A stretch of DNA of 64,000 nucleotides from Bacteroidia bacterium (GTDB taxonomy: Bacteria; Bacteroidota; Bacteroidia; B-17B0; Aurantibacillaceae): NCBI GenBank assembly GCA_016787785.1, contig JAEUTO010000010.1, positions 472,711 to 536,710 on the forward strand, read 5' to 3'. Below, piece after piece: positions 15,145-24,990 of the stretch; positions within the stretch are counted from its first letter, which is position 1, and every line of letters begins with the position of its first letter. The notes under the pieces are model-generated. The model did no database searches. It saw only the letters and a program-made list of their open reading frames with translations, and was not told where the DNA came from. Both the position numbers and the translations under genes were made by a program.

Positions 15145-16599
15145 ATGAAAACTAAATTTTTATCCATCTTTTTTATTACCTCGGTAATATCTTTTAAAGC
15201 CCAACAGATTCAAACCAGACAGGTATCGCCTTTTAATAAAATAGAAGCTTACGGTTCGGTTAATGTAATTTACACTAGTTCTGACAGTCTTGAAGTAAAA
15301 ATAAGTGCGGCTGACAAAGAAATTGATAACGTAGAAACCAAAGTTGATAACGCTACACTTTTTATACATAACAAAGGTCGTTTTACAAACCCGGTTAATG
15401 TGTATGTAAAGAACAGTAAGTTAACAGAATTGCAAAGTAGCGGAGCAACGAGCTTTAAAACAACCAATACTATTAAAGGCGATTCTATCAGCTTTAGCGT
15501 TTCCGGTTCGGCAGATGTAAAAGCAAGTACAGAAATGCGCTCTATTCATGCAATTCAAAGTGGTGCCAGCGATCTTAAATTAACAGGCAGTGCAACCAAC
15601 ATCTTTGCTGAACTTTCCGGAGCCTCTACTTTAAAAGGATTCGATCTGTCTGCAAACTTTGCAAACATTGTAACCACAGGCGCTTCAACAGCAAAAGTAT
15701 ATGTGAATGAAAAATTAGTGGCAAATGCAAGCGGCGCCAGCAACATAAAAATTAAAGGCGATGTAAAAGACATAAGTGCCGAGGCTACGCCGGCAGCAAG
15801 TATTACAAAAACATTTGACCAGGCAAAAAGTAGCAAGAAAGGAGGGAACGACACAACCGTTTATAATTGGAAAGGGAAAAAATTCATCATTATTGATGCA
15901 GATAAAGATTTTGACCTAACAGATACCATTAAAATAAAACGCGGTTATATTAACCAGGACTTTAACCATTGGGCAGGTTTTTCGATGGGGGTTAACGGTT
16001 ATGTAGGCTCAAACGGCAGCATGACCTTACCAAAGTCTATTAACTATATGGACCTTGATTATAGCCGTAGTTTTAATTTTCAGTTTAATCTTATTGAGCG
16101 TCACTTAAATATTGTAAAGAACAATTTAAAACTTGTAACCGGTTTTGGGTTTGATTATCACTCTTATGCTTTTAACCGTAATACAAATTTAAATCCAAAT
16201 TCGGATAGTTTAGGAGATTTTGCAGCGGTAGACAGCTCTAATCTTTATGCCTACAATAAAAATAAGTTCAGATCTACCTATATACAAGTGCCTTTATTAC
16301 TCGAATTTAATACCAGCAATAACCCACGCAAATCATTTCACATGGCTTTTGGTGTAGTAGGTCAGTATCTGATCGCCTCACGCACTAAGCAAGAGTTAGG
16401 GCAAAACGATTTTGAATTCACCAAACAAAGAAGAGATAGTTATAATTTAAGTCCTTTTTCTGCTAAAGCGCTCGTAAATATTGGTTACAAACAATTTACG
16501 GTGTTTGGCGAATACAGTTTAACAAGTATGTTTCAACCGGGTAAAGGCCCTGATTTACATCCTTTTACGGTTGGTGTAAGACTAATTGCTTTCGATTAA
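15145..16599 (+). CDS. GIN-domain (DUF2807) protein fused to an outer-membrane beta-barrel-like domain
   Basis: The 484-residue protein has a signal peptide (about residues 1-19, cleaved near FKAQQ). Residues about 25-215 form a GIN/DUF2807 repetitive beta-helix, with repeated S-G-A-S motifs (SSGATSFK, SGSADVK, SGASDLK, SGASTLKG, SGASNIK). Residues about 285-484 have alternating beta strands ending in a C-terminal strand, like PorT-type beta-barrels. The protein is probably in the outer membrane. It is preceded by a copy of the ECF promoter found before the sigma gene 11936, so it is a likely regulon member. Its ligand is unknown. A terminator follows. Confidence 0.82.
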   Translation: MKTKFLSIFFITSVISFKAQQIQTRQVSPFNKIEAYGSVNVIYTSSDSLEVKISAADKEIDNVETKVDNATLFIHNKGRFTNPVNVYVKNSKLTELQSSGATSFKTTNTIKGDSISFSVSGSADVKASTEMRSIHAIQSGASDLKLTGSATNIFAELSGASTLKGFDLSANFANIVTTGASTAKVYVNEKLVANASGASNIKIKGDVKDISAEATPAASITKTFDQAKSSKKGGNDTTVYNWKGKKFIIIDADKDFDLTDTIKIKRGYINQDFNHWAGFSMGVNGYVGSNGSMTLPKSINYMDLDYSRSFNFQFNLIERHLNIVKNNLKLVTGFGFDYHSYAFNRNTNLNPNSDSLGDFAAVDSSNLYAYNKNKFRSTYIQVPLLLEFNTSNNPRKSFHMAFGVVGQYLIASRTKQELGQNDFEFTKQRRDSYNLSPFSAKALVNIGYKQFTVFGEYSLTSMFQPGKGPDLHPFTVGVRLIAFD

Positions 16600-16616
16600 T
16601 AACCATAAATAAAAAC

Positions 16617-16649
16617 AAAAGCCTGTTTAGAAATAGACAGGCTTTTTTA
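16617..16649 (+). terminator. Rho-independent terminator
   Basis: GCCTGT (16621-16626) pairs with ACAGGC (16637-16642), extended by A/T pairs on both sides, followed by a T-run. It follows the GIN-domain gene. Confidence 0.85.
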
Positions 16650-16708
16650 TTGAATAATAGCAGTTTAAACCATTCGCATTTTCAATTATAAAATCCTGAC
16701 AATTTTTT

Positions 16709-16716
16709 TATCTTTG
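16709..16716 (+). promoter_or_regulatory. Bacteroidota -7 promoter box for the acyltransferase
   Basis: TATCTTTG matches TAnnTTTG and ends 11 bases before the ATG at 16728. Confidence 0.45.
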
Positions 16717-16727
16717 GCAAAGTTCTT

Positions 16728-17579
16728 ATGGAAAGCAATAAGTTTATAGATGTAGAGAAGATCCTAAAGGAAAAAGCCTATAAATTGTACCGATGGTTAC
16801 CCCGTTTTGCTATTAACTGGCTTAAGAAAAAACTTCACGAAGACGACATAAACTCGGCCATGGTGCACCTTGGCACTGCGCAGGGACTTGATTTTAATGC
16901 CAAGGGCCTTGAACGTTTAGGCGCAAAGGTAGAGTCGGTTAACGCGCACCTTGTGCCTAAGACAGGTAAAGTAACCATTGCATCCAATCATCCCTTAGGT
17001 GGATTGGACGGCATGGCCCTTATTAAAGCAGTTGGCGAATTAAGGCCCGATGTACGTTTTTTTGTAAACGATGTTTTAAAGAATTTAAAGAATTACGGAG
17101 AGGTATTTGTTGCGGTTAACAAACTGGGCGCGGCCTCTGCGGGCTCTTTAAGGATCATGGAAGAAACGTTCAGGCAAGAAAACGCTGTGCTGATCTTCCC
17201 TTCAGGCCTTGTCTCTCGCAAGAATAATGGCCTGGTGCGAGATCTTAAATGGCGCAAAAGCTTTGTTACACAGTCCATCGATCACAAACGCCTGGTGCAG
17301 CCTGTTTTTATTGAAGGCGAGAACTCTAAATTCTTTTACAATTTTGCACGGTGGCGCAAACGCCTGGGTATAAAGGCAAACATCGAAATGCTTTTTTTGC
17401 CTGATGAAATGTTTATGGCCAATAAAAAAACAATTCGCATACACTTTAGTAAACCCTTTGATGCAAAAGTGTTTGATAGCAGTAAGACCCATAGAGAATG
17501 GTCTGACCTGGTTTATAAATTCATTTACTCGCCCGAGTTTATGAAAGGGGTTACTTTTGAAGAATACATTAAGCTTTAA
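16728..17579 (+). CDS. Lysophospholipid or amino-acid lipid acyltransferase (PlsC-like)
   Basis: The 283-residue protein belongs to the PlsC-like acyltransferase superfamily, which moves an acyl chain onto a glycerolipid or similar acceptor. It has NHPLGGLD near residues 87-94 and the second family block IFPSGLVSRK near residues 165-175. The catalytic His88 and Asp94 are separated by five residues, not the textbook four (H-X4-D). Bacteroidota versions with this spacing are annotated as 1-acyl-glycerol-3-phosphate acyltransferases, and some act in amino-acid lipid synthesis; which applies here is open. It ends two bases from the convergent T9SS gene. Confidence 0.8.
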   Translation: MESNKFIDVEKILKEKAYKLYRWLPRFAINWLKKKLHEDDINSAMVHLGTAQGLDFNAKGLERLGAKVESVNAHLVPKTGKVTIASNHPLGGLDGMALIKAVGELRPDVRFFVNDVLKNLKNYGEVFVAVNKLGAASAGSLRIMEETFRQENAVLIFPSGLVSRKNNGLVRDLKWRKSFVTQSIDHKRLVQPVFIEGENSKFFYNFARWRKRLGIKANIEMLFLPDEMFMANKKTIRIHFSKPFDAKVFDSSKTHREWSDLVYKFIYSPEFMKGVTFEEYIKL

Positions 17580-17580
17580 G

Positions 17581-20500
17581 CTACCTTATCAAATTAATGT
17601 GACCCGTTCTGGTAGTTGTTTTAGAACCAAAGGTATTGTACGTTAGTTTATAAGTGTATGTTGCAACCTGACAATCCTGCCCTTTGTATCTACCGTTCCA
17701 TCTATGTGTAATATCAGTTGAGGTAAATAATTTTTCGCCCCAGCGGTCAAATATTTCTAAGGTAAGATCCGAAAAGCCAAAACCCGAAACATAGAATTCG
17801 TCATTCAATCCGTCGCCATTGGGTGTAAATGCATTGGGGATATACAACACATTTTCGCGACTAACATCAATACAAACTTCATCAGTAGCCCGGCAACCAT
17901 AACCGTTTATGGCTTCAATCACATAACAACTGTTCTTAATTGGAAAGATCTGAGTAGAAGGGCAATCTGCACAGGAAATATCATCGCCCGATATCCATTT
18001 CAAAACACCATCACCAACAGCAGTTATTATCATTGGTTCTTTTAAATTGAATACGGTGTCTCTTCCTGCAAACACTTTAGGTTTAGGATTAACATGAACC
18101 AGAACGGTTGCCGTTGTGCCGCAATAGCCATCATTTGAAACAGTTACGCTATAAACCGAAGTTGCGTTCGGACTAACTACAATGCCAAAATCATTTGGAT
18201 TTGATAAACCAAGGTTAGGCGTCCAGTTAAAAGTATTGCCACCACTTACAGTTAAAACGGCATCCTCACCCTCACAAATAGTAACATTTCCGGATATTAC
18301 CGGAACAGCGTAGGGTAGGACATTAACTGAAAAGGTTGTTGCCTCAATGCAGCTTACCATACCAATAGTATTTACACCAATTAATGTAAAGTTGGTAGCT
18401 GCAGTAGGCGAAGCTACAACCAAAGAACCGTTAGGGTTCGAAAGTACACTGGTAGGTAACCAACTGTATGTTTGTGCGCCTGAAGCGTTTAGGGTTAAAG
18501 TGGAGCCAAAACAAACCTTATTATCTGCAGCAGTTATTACAGGTGCAGGCTCAGGGACTAAACTAATAGGAATTGAATTTGTACCGTTACAATTACCATT
18601 ACTGCCGGTAACTGTGTAAATACTATTTACAATCGGTGTTGCAATTACCGAAAAATCTAAAGTTGTATTTAAAGTAATGGAAGGAGCCCATGTATAGGTT
18701 GTAGCACCGGTTGCAGTTAGTGTAGCACTTTGTCCAATACAGATCAATGGATTATTTGTAACAATATTAATAACCGGCAATGGCACAACCGTTACCTCTA
18801 CGGCTGTTCTGGTTGTTGTAATACCGCAGGAAGGATCTTCGATATAAAAAGTGGTTGTTGTTGAAAGAGTTGATGTGTTTAGGTTTGGTCCGGTTCCAAG
18901 TAAATTACCTCCTAAAGGAGCATTGAACCAATTTAGTCCACAGGTTAAAGAAGAGCTTAAGATTGTGCTATTACCTGCGCAGATGGTCATTAAAGGCGGT
19001 GGTGTAATATTAGGTGGCATAACAGGAACACAAGGGTTAAATTTTGAAAGGAAGACATCAGCGCCGCCGCCGGCGTAGATAGGTTGATGACTGCCTGCAG
19101 TAATTATTATTGCGGCTGAAGCGGCTGTGGTATTGCCGGATAAATAAATATCACCGGTTGACTGTTCCAAACAACCCCAACCAAAGTTTTCTGCGGCAAC
19201 GCCTCCATAATAAGTTCCCCATTGTCGTACCCCTGCGTTATTAAATTTTGCAGCAAAACAATCGTTAGATCCTCCGCAAATATCCTGATATGTGCACGGC
19301 GTAGCAATTGCGTTTCCGGAAGGGGTTGAGGTCATTCCAAATAAATAAATATTTCCGGAAACGTCAATTTCCAAATTCATCCCATCCTCAGCCCCAAAGC
19401 CTCCATAATAAGTGGCCCATTGCCTCACACCCGCGAAGTCGAATGTAGCCAAAAAAGCATCCCCGCCGCCTGCATAAAATTGTTGATGCGTGCCGGGAGT
19501 TGCAATTACAGTGCCTGTGCCCGTTGTAGTTCCACCATATAAATATAAATTATTATTAAATATTTTTACTGTCCAGCTTACATCATTGCCAATGCCGCCG
19601 TAATATGTTCCCCATTGCATTGTTCCGGATGGGGTATATTTTACTAAAAATCCATCTGAAGGTCCTCCGCCATAGTTTGGTTGATGACAGCCGAAAGTTG
19701 TCATATTTGTACTGCTAGGTGCAGTTGTTCCCCCGGGCATATAAACATTACCTACGGCATCAACAGTGCAGATGCCAGGATCTTCTCTGCCAGCTCCTCC
19801 ATAAAGTGTGCCCCATAAGCGAACACCGGCAGTAGTAAATTTTACAAGAAAAGCATCTCCTTGTCCTCCTCCATTTAAAGGCTGTTGGCAACCCGTTGTC
19901 GCAATACTTGTACCGCTTGCCGTTGAAGATAATCCGGTCATGTATACATTTGCACCATCGAGTATACAGCCATAAGCCCATTCATAACCATTACCTCCAT
20001 AAAAAGTGCCCCAAAGCCTTATACCATTGGGATCGAACTTTGCAAGAAAGGCATCACTTGTACCGTTAACCAAAGGCGAACCGCCAGAAACAGGCTGATG
20101 AGAACCGGGAGTAGCAATAACTAAAGGGTTTGTGGCAGAAGTACCGCCAGCCATATAAATATTTCCTGTAGCATCTACACAAATACAATTCGCAAAATCA
20201 TTTTGAGCTCCTCCATAGTATGTGCCCCATTGACGAACACCGCCGGAATTAAATTTCACTAAAAAAGCATCGCCCCAATTACCTCCACCGGCATAAGTAG
20301 TTTGATGTGCGCCAACCGTGGCAATGCTGGTAAGATTACTTGATTTAGTTTCACCACTTAAATAAACATTGCCAAAACTATCTGTTATCGGAAAGCACGA
20401 CGATTCAACTGATAATCCACCATAATAAGTGCCCCACACTCGAATTAAAGGATCAATGATAAAGGGTAGGGCTGGATCAATGTTTTTAATATCAAAAGAA

Positions 20501-21216
20501 ACAACGCCTTTATTTATAACCCACTTTGCAAAAAGTTGCTTACCGTTTTGTGTAACGTAAGGTGCTGCCTCTATTAACTCACCCAAAGGTGTTTTAATTA
20601 TTAATTCGCCTTTTTTATTAATGCTCAATTTTTCGGCACCACTAAATTCTAATTGAATTTGTTTGTGATCTGCCCCTGCGGCAACCATGTAATCGTATTT
20701 TAAATTGCCGTTCTTTTCGTACCATTTAAGATCAATGCCGGAATACAATTGCTGGTAGATAATGTTCTTATAACTCTTTACATTTAATGCGCCTTGCGGA
20801 CAAGCTTCCAGATAATAATTATCAAAACCTTCCAGTGCTTCTCCTTTTTTTATCAAAGCATTTGTATTTGCATTTAACCAATTAATGTCTAAACGGTAAA
20901 CAGTTATTTGATCAGGTTGCGCTTCAATTCCTTTTGAGTGGCGGATTGGGGCCATTCCGTCTTGTTTTTTCCAGGAATCAACTCTATTTAATTGGTAAGA
21001 AATACCATTATTCTTTAGATGAAAAACCAATTGACCATCTGTTCCCGAAAATAAAATATCTGGTCGCAGTTTGTAGAATTGGTCGCTAACCTGGCCTTTA
21101 TTTTCTTTAAAACTAATTGTTGGGGTTTTAGGCAACTCATTAGCTCTTACACATAATGTAAAAGCGGTTAATAAAAGGGAGAAAATTTGCCTATGTGCGC
21201 TTAACTTCATCGCCAT
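17581..21216 (-). CDS. Large secreted T9SS type B protein with SBBP repeats
   Basis: The 1211-residue protein has a signal peptide, an N-terminal DUF7948-like region (about 30-260), seven SBBP-type beta-propeller repeats (about 260-740) marked by WGTYYGG-like motifs, then three Ig-like segments (about 760-1100) with YxWxP patterns. The last 90 residues are a gliding motility-associated C-terminal sorting domain (FTPNGDGLND, FDRWGE, WNGRYKG). The product is exported by T9SS and attached to or released from the surface. It ends two bases from the acyltransferase gene on the other strand. Confidence 0.92.
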   Translation of the reverse strand: MAMKLSAHRQIFSLLLTAFTLCVRANELPKTPTISFKENKGQVSDQFYKLRPDILFSGTDGQLVFHLKNNGISYQLNRVDSWKKQDGMAPIRHSKGIEAQPDQITVYRLDINWLNANTNALIKKGEALEGFDNYYLEACPQGALNVKSYKNIIYQQLYSGIDLKWYEKNGNLKYDYMVAAGADHKQIQLEFSGAEKLSINKKGELIIKTPLGELIEAAPYVTQNGKQLFAKWVINKGVVSFDIKNIDPALPFIIDPLIRVWGTYYGGLSVESSCFPITDSFGNVYLSGETKSSNLTSIATVGAHQTTYAGGGNWGDAFLVKFNSGGVRQWGTYYGGAQNDFANCICVDATGNIYMAGGTSATNPLVIATPGSHQPVSGGSPLVNGTSDAFLAKFDPNGIRLWGTFYGGNGYEWAYGCILDGANVYMTGLSSTASGTSIATTGCQQPLNGGGQGDAFLVKFTTAGVRLWGTLYGGAGREDPGICTVDAVGNVYMPGGTTAPSSTNMTTFGCHQPNYGGGPSDGFLVKYTPSGTMQWGTYYGGIGNDVSWTVKIFNNNLYLYGGTTTGTGTVIATPGTHQQFYAGGGDAFLATFDFAGVRQWATYYGGFGAEDGMNLEIDVSGNIYLFGMTSTPSGNAIATPCTYQDICGGSNDCFAAKFNNAGVRQWGTYYGGVAAENFGWGCLEQSTGDIYLSGNTTAASAAIIITAGSHQPIYAGGGADVFLSKFNPCVPVMPPNITPPPLMTICAGNSTILSSSLTCGLNWFNAPLGGNLLGTGPNLNTSTLSTTTTFYIEDPSCGITTTRTAVEVTVVPLPVINIVTNNPLICIGQSATLTATGATTYTWAPSITLNTTLDFSVIATPIVNSIYTVTGSNGNCNGTNSIPISLVPEPAPVITAADNKVCFGSTLTLNASGAQTYSWLPTSVLSNPNGSLVVASPTAATNFTLIGVNTIGMVSCIEATTFSVNVLPYAVPVISGNVTICEGEDAVLTVSGGNTFNWTPNLGLSNPNDFGIVVSPNATSVYSVTVSNDGYCGTTATVLVHVNPKPKVFAGRDTVFNLKEPMIITAVGDGVLKWISGDDISCADCPSTQIFPIKNSCYVIEAINGYGCRATDEVCIDVSRENVLYIPNAFTPNGDGLNDEFYVSGFGFSDLTLEIFDRWGEKLFTSTDITHRWNGRYKGQDCQVATYTYKLTYNTFGSKTTTRTGHINLIR

Positions 21217-21365
21217 TGTAAATTTAATACTTAAAAGTCTAAAAATGAAGCTTTTTAATAAGTGGCAATGGTAGTGAAATAAGTGGTTAACAGGTTATAA
21301 GGCTTAATAAGTTGCTAAAATCGGGTTAAGGCTCATTTTCTTGTAAAAGTGCTTCTATTTTAGCT

Positions 21366-21373
21366 TAAATTTG
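21366..21373 (+). promoter_or_regulatory. Bacteroidota -7 promoter box
   Basis: TAAATTTG matches TAnnTTTG and ends 10 bases before ATG 21384. A TTG at 21341-21343, 22 bases upstream, may be the -33 element. Confidence 0.5.
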
Positions 21374-21383
21374 TAATACCCAC

Positions 21384-21683
21384 ATGAAAGACATTTTTTT
21401 AGTACATATTGTTTTGCCCGAAGTTTTTACGCCAAAATTTTGGGACCTTGTTCCAAAACAAACAAAAAGAATTAATGATCTTTTAGAGAACCGTGTTATT
21501 TTAAACTATTCGTTAGACATGGAGCGTAAGAATGTTTGGGTATTTATGGAGGCTAAAGACGAAAAAGCCGTAATGGATATTTTAAGCACTTTTCCTATTA
21601 TTAAAGATGTTACAGTAAAAATTCACGAACTGGCATTTTTTGATGCTGCACCAATTGGGCTTCCTGAACTAATAATGAACTAA
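21384..21683 (+). CDS. Small protein with a muconolactone isomerase-like/YciI-like fold
   Basis: The 99-residue soluble protein is similar to a Bacteroidota family with the pattern FLVHIVLPE...LIPKQ...NDLLE...VILNYSL and a dimeric alpha+beta-barrel fold like muconolactone delta-isomerase. I saw no catalytic motif, and the reaction is unknown. The -7 box close upstream supports the ATG. It has its own promoter and is separated from the methyltransferase by about 75 bases. Confidence 0.75.
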   Translation: MKDIFLVHIVLPEVFTPKFWDLVPKQTKRINDLLENRVILNYSLDMERKNVWVFMEAKDEKAVMDILSTFPIIKDVTVKIHELAFFDAAPIGLPELIMN

Positions 21684-21747
21684 CAATTAGTTCTTTAATC
21701 GTTAATCATTTATCTTTTAGCGGTTTTAAAAGTTTTTCAATAAAACG

Positions 21748-21755
21748 TATATTTG
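21748..21755 (+). promoter_or_regulatory. Bacteroidota -7 promoter box for the methyltransferase
   Basis: TATATTTG matches TAnnTTTG and ends only three bases before ATG 21759. A transcript starting five to seven bases beyond the box would be leaderless. Confidence 0.45.
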
Positions 21756-21758
21756 AAC

Positions 21759-22457
21759 ATGGCAACAAAAGAGCAGGTTAAAGAGTATTACGATACGTTT
21801 AAAGAACATCAAAAACAATTGGGCATTAATATTCGCCATCGCACTATTTTCAAAAATCTAAAGAATGCAGGTTTAAAGCCTAACTCTAATGTGCTGGAGA
21901 TTGGCTGTGGCATTGGTACTGTTAGCAATTTAATTTTAAAATATATTACCGAAGGAAGTTTTGTTGGCCTTGATATTAGCCCCGAAAGCATAAACATGGC
22001 AAAGACTTTTAACGCGTTTCATAAAAAGGCTGAGTTTTTGGTAAATGACATGAGTAATTTTACCCATAAAACTAAATTTGATTTTATAGTATTTCCCGAT
22101 GTTTTAGAGCATATTCCTGTTGAGCAGCATGCTAACATCTTTGAGACCGTTTCAAAATTAAGTAGTGATAAAGCTGTTATTTTAATTAATATTCCTGAGC
22201 CAAACTATTTAAACTGGGTACGCGAGCATGATCCAAAAAGGTTGCAGATCATTGATCAGTCTTTGTCTATGCAGGATCTTTTAAATAACTCTTACCCGTT
22301 TGGATTTAAATTGTACTCTATGAATCCTTATTCTTTGCACTACGATGTAAATGATTATTTAAGCGTTGTTCTAAAAAAAGACCCAAGCGTAAAAACAGTT
22401 ACTTTAAAAGGCAAGTTAACGCGTGCTATAGAGAACACAAAAAGCAAATTGGCTTAA
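21759..22457 (+). CDS. SAM-dependent class I methyltransferase
   Basis: The 232-residue protein has the class I methyltransferase motif I VLEIGCGIG at residues 45-53, an acidic motif II (LDIS), and motif III IVFPDVLEHIP near residues 108-118. It lacks membrane spans and is likely cytoplasmic. The genes that follow (glycosyltransferase and flippase) suggest a sugar or lipid-linked glycan substrate, but that is inference. ATG 21759 is preferred to TTG 21753, which lies inside the promoter box. Confidence 0.82.
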   Translation: MATKEQVKEYYDTFKEHQKQLGINIRHRTIFKNLKNAGLKPNSNVLEIGCGIGTVSNLILKYITEGSFVGLDISPESINMAKTFNAFHKKAEFLVNDMSNFTHKTKFDFIVFPDVLEHIPVEQHANIFETVSKLSSDKAVILINIPEPNYLNWVREHDPKRLQIIDQSLSMQDLLNNSYPFGFKLYSMNPYSLHYDVNDYLSVVLKKDPSVKTVTLKGKLTRAIENTKSKLA

Positions 22458-22462
22458 AGAGA

Positions 22463-23509
22463 TTGAAGCAAAAACTTTTATATTTTCATGCAGGTCGCTC
22501 TTCTTTTGTAATTAAGGATATTGAGATCTTACAGGAAAAATATAATGTTAAAGAGTTTTTCTTTGATACTACCAATAAATCCAATTACATTTTTCAATTT
22601 ATAAAGCAGAAATTATTTTTGCTTGGGAATATTTTTGGAGCAAAATTAATTGTGTGCCAATTTGCCGGGCATTATTCTTTTTTGCCAATTCTCTTTGCGA
22701 AAATATTCTTTAAAAGATCGGTAATAGTGGCTGGGGGTACTGATTGCGTAGCCTTTCCATCGATCAATTATGGTAACTTTAATACGTCTTTCATGAGGTT
22801 TACAACTTCGTTTTCGTTTAAGAATTGCGATCTTATTTTGCCCGTACATCAAACGTTGGTGGAGTATGATTACAGCTATCAGCCAAACGATTTTCCAAAA
22901 CAAGGCTTCAACTATTTTATTAATGGCCTTAAAACAAAAGTTGAGGTTATTCATAATGGTTATGATAGTAAAAAGTGGTTCTGTAATTCAGAAAAAGAAA
23001 AAAAATCCTTTATAACAATAGGGGCGGGGTTGGGCTCGCGTTTTGGTTTTAGTTTAAAAGGCATTGATATGATCTTTGCCATAGCATCAAAATTTCCGGA
23101 TGCAACTTTTTATATTGTTGGCGGGTCTTCTATTAAAACTGCTGCACCAGCCAATGTTAAATTATTAGAAAATATGCCTAATAATCAAATTCAACCGTTA
23201 TTAAGCAAGATGCAGTTCTATTTGCAATTATCATTATCAGAAGGCTTCCCAAATGCTTTATCAGAAGGTATGTTATGTGAGTGTGTGCCTATTGTATCAG
23301 CAGTTGGCGGCATGCCGGATATAGTGAATGACTGTGGTTATATTTTAAGGCACAAAGACGAAAATGAACTTTATGCTTTGATAAATGAAGCTTTGAACAA
23401 AACAGATGTTAGTACTTTAGGTAAAAAGGCAAGAAAACGTATTGAAGAAAATTATACGTTTGAGAAACGAAAGAACAAACTGTTATCCGAATTACAAAAA
23501 TTAGAGTAA
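22463..23509 (+). CDS. Glycosyltransferase family 4 (GT-B fold)
   Basis: The 348-residue protein is a GT-B glycosyltransferase without a signal peptide. The E-x7-E nucleotide-sugar motif is in LSLSEGFPNALSEG near residues 258-271, and a glycine-rich loop VAGGTDC precedes it. It likely adds a hexose to a lipid-linked oligosaccharide on the inner face of the inner membrane. It begins with TTG six bases after the methyltransferase stop and ends directly at the GTG of the flippase, so the three genes probably form one operon. Confidence 0.85.
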   Translation: MKQKLLYFHAGRSSFVIKDIEILQEKYNVKEFFFDTTNKSNYIFQFIKQKLFLLGNIFGAKLIVCQFAGHYSFLPILFAKIFFKRSVIVAGGTDCVAFPSINYGNFNTSFMRFTTSFSFKNCDLILPVHQTLVEYDYSYQPNDFPKQGFNYFINGLKTKVEVIHNGYDSKKWFCNSEKEKKSFITIGAGLGSRFGFSLKGIDMIFAIASKFPDATFYIVGGSSIKTAAPANVKLLENMPNNQIQPLLSKMQFYLQLSLSEGFPNALSEGMLCECVPIVSAVGGMPDIVNDCGYILRHKDENELYALINEALNKTDVSTLGKKARKRIEENYTFEKRKNKLLSELQKLE

Positions 23510-24988
23510 GTGGGCGTTATAAAACGACAAGGAATAAAAAATACCATTATTACCTACATAGGTATTATTATTGGCGCCGCTAATATTATTTTTATTCAAC
23601 CCAAATTATTAAGCGAAGAAGAACTTGGTTTAACGCGTTTGCTTTATGATTTTGCTTATTTGATTGGTTTGGCAGTTCCTTTAGGGCTGCCGAACATCAT
23701 TGTGAAATATTTTCCGTTTTTTAAGGATAAAGAAAATAAACACAACGGTTTTGCGGGTTTTGTATTATTGATATTTTTATTTGGTTTTATTATTTCGGCT
23801 ATCTCATTATTGATTTTTAAGCCAACCATTACTTCCTACTATGTTGAAGACGCGGGTCTTTTTGTGAATTATTTTAGTTTCATCATTCCCTTTACTTTTA
23901 TTGTATCGGCTATAACCATTACTACGGCTTATTGTCAGGCACTATTTAAATCAACCATACCGTCTTTCTTAAATGATATTTGTCTGCGTTTGGGTACAGT
24001 GCTTATTACTATTTTATATTTTAATAAAGTTATTTCGTTAGACCAGTACGTTTATTTTTTTATTGGACTTTATGCTATAGAATTATTGATCATCATTATA
24101 TATATCTTAATGGTGGACACGATCTCTTTCATCCCAAACAAAGACCTTTTTAAAAAATACTCTGCCAAACAAATGCTGAGGTTTGGCTTGTTATTGTGTT
24201 TGGCCTCTTTCGCATCAATTGCTTTGCGTAAAATAGATGTGGTTATTCTAGGAACTACCGATCTTAAACTTGTCGCTGTATATACCACGGCTATATTCAT
24301 TGCTTCCTTTATTGAAGTGCCCTTAGGCGCATTAGAGCGTATTAGTCACACCAAAATAGCAGATAGCTTTGCGAAGAATAACCTAACGGAGATCGAAAAG
24401 ATCTATAAAGACTCGGTAAAATATTTACTGTTAATTGGAGGTTTTTTATTTATTGGTATTAATACATGCACTAAATATGTTTATGAAATTGGTAAATTGC
24501 CCAACTCCTATCACGATTGTATTAATGTAGTTTATATAGTAAGCATAGGGGCACTCGTTAATATTTCAACCGGGGTAAATTCTGCAATTATGTTCTATTC
24601 AAAACACTATGTTTTGGGTACAGTTTTATTGGTAATAACCCTGGTAATAACCATTTTATTGAATGTTTTTTTAATTCCTTTGTTCGGTATTTACGGTGCT
24701 GCTATTGCCTCAGTGGCGGCCTCATTAATTTATAATTTGGTTAAATTTATTTTTATTTACCGCAAGTTTAAATTTCAGCCCTACACGTCAAGGTCATTTA
24801 TAATTTTTCTGATTATTGTTGTGTGTACAATTATCGGTTATTTCTTTCCTGAAATAAGTGATAATTCTTTGGTGAATCTTTTTGTAAAAGGGTCGGTGGT
24901 AGCAACAATTTATATAGCAGCAACCTACTATTTAAAGTTAGCGCCCGAGATATTTGATGCAATAAAATTAAAGGTATTTAAGAAGTAG
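23510..24988 (+). CDS. Polysaccharide/lipid-linked oligosaccharide flippase (Wzx/MOP family)
   Basis: The 492-residue protein has about 13 or 14 membrane spans and the characteristic MOP superfamily pattern starting with IKRQGIKNTIITYIGIIIG and EELGLTRLLYDFAYL. It moves a lipid-linked sugar across the inner membrane. GTG start directly abuts the preceding stop. It is the third gene of the glycan operon. Its end is two bases from the convergent pRiA4b gene. The specific glycan is unknown. Confidence 0.85.
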   Translation: MGVIKRQGIKNTIITYIGIIIGAANIIFIQPKLLSEEELGLTRLLYDFAYLIGLAVPLGLPNIIVKYFPFFKDKENKHNGFAGFVLLIFLFGFIISAISLLIFKPTITSYYVEDAGLFVNYFSFIIPFTFIVSAITITTAYCQALFKSTIPSFLNDICLRLGTVLITILYFNKVISLDQYVYFFIGLYAIELLIIIIYILMVDTISFIPNKDLFKKYSAKQMLRFGLLLCLASFASIALRKIDVVILGTTDLKLVAVYTTAIFIASFIEVPLGALERISHTKIADSFAKNNLTEIEKIYKDSVKYLLLIGGFLFIGINTCTKYVYEIGKLPNSYHDCINVVYIVSIGALVNISTGVNSAIMFYSKHYVLGTVLLVITLVITILLNVFLIPLFGIYGAAIASVAASLIYNLVKFIFIYRKFKFQPYTSRSFIIFLIIVVCTIIGYFFPEISDNSLVNLFVKGSVVATIYIAATYYLKLAPEIFDAIKLKVFKK

Positions 24989-24990
24989 TT

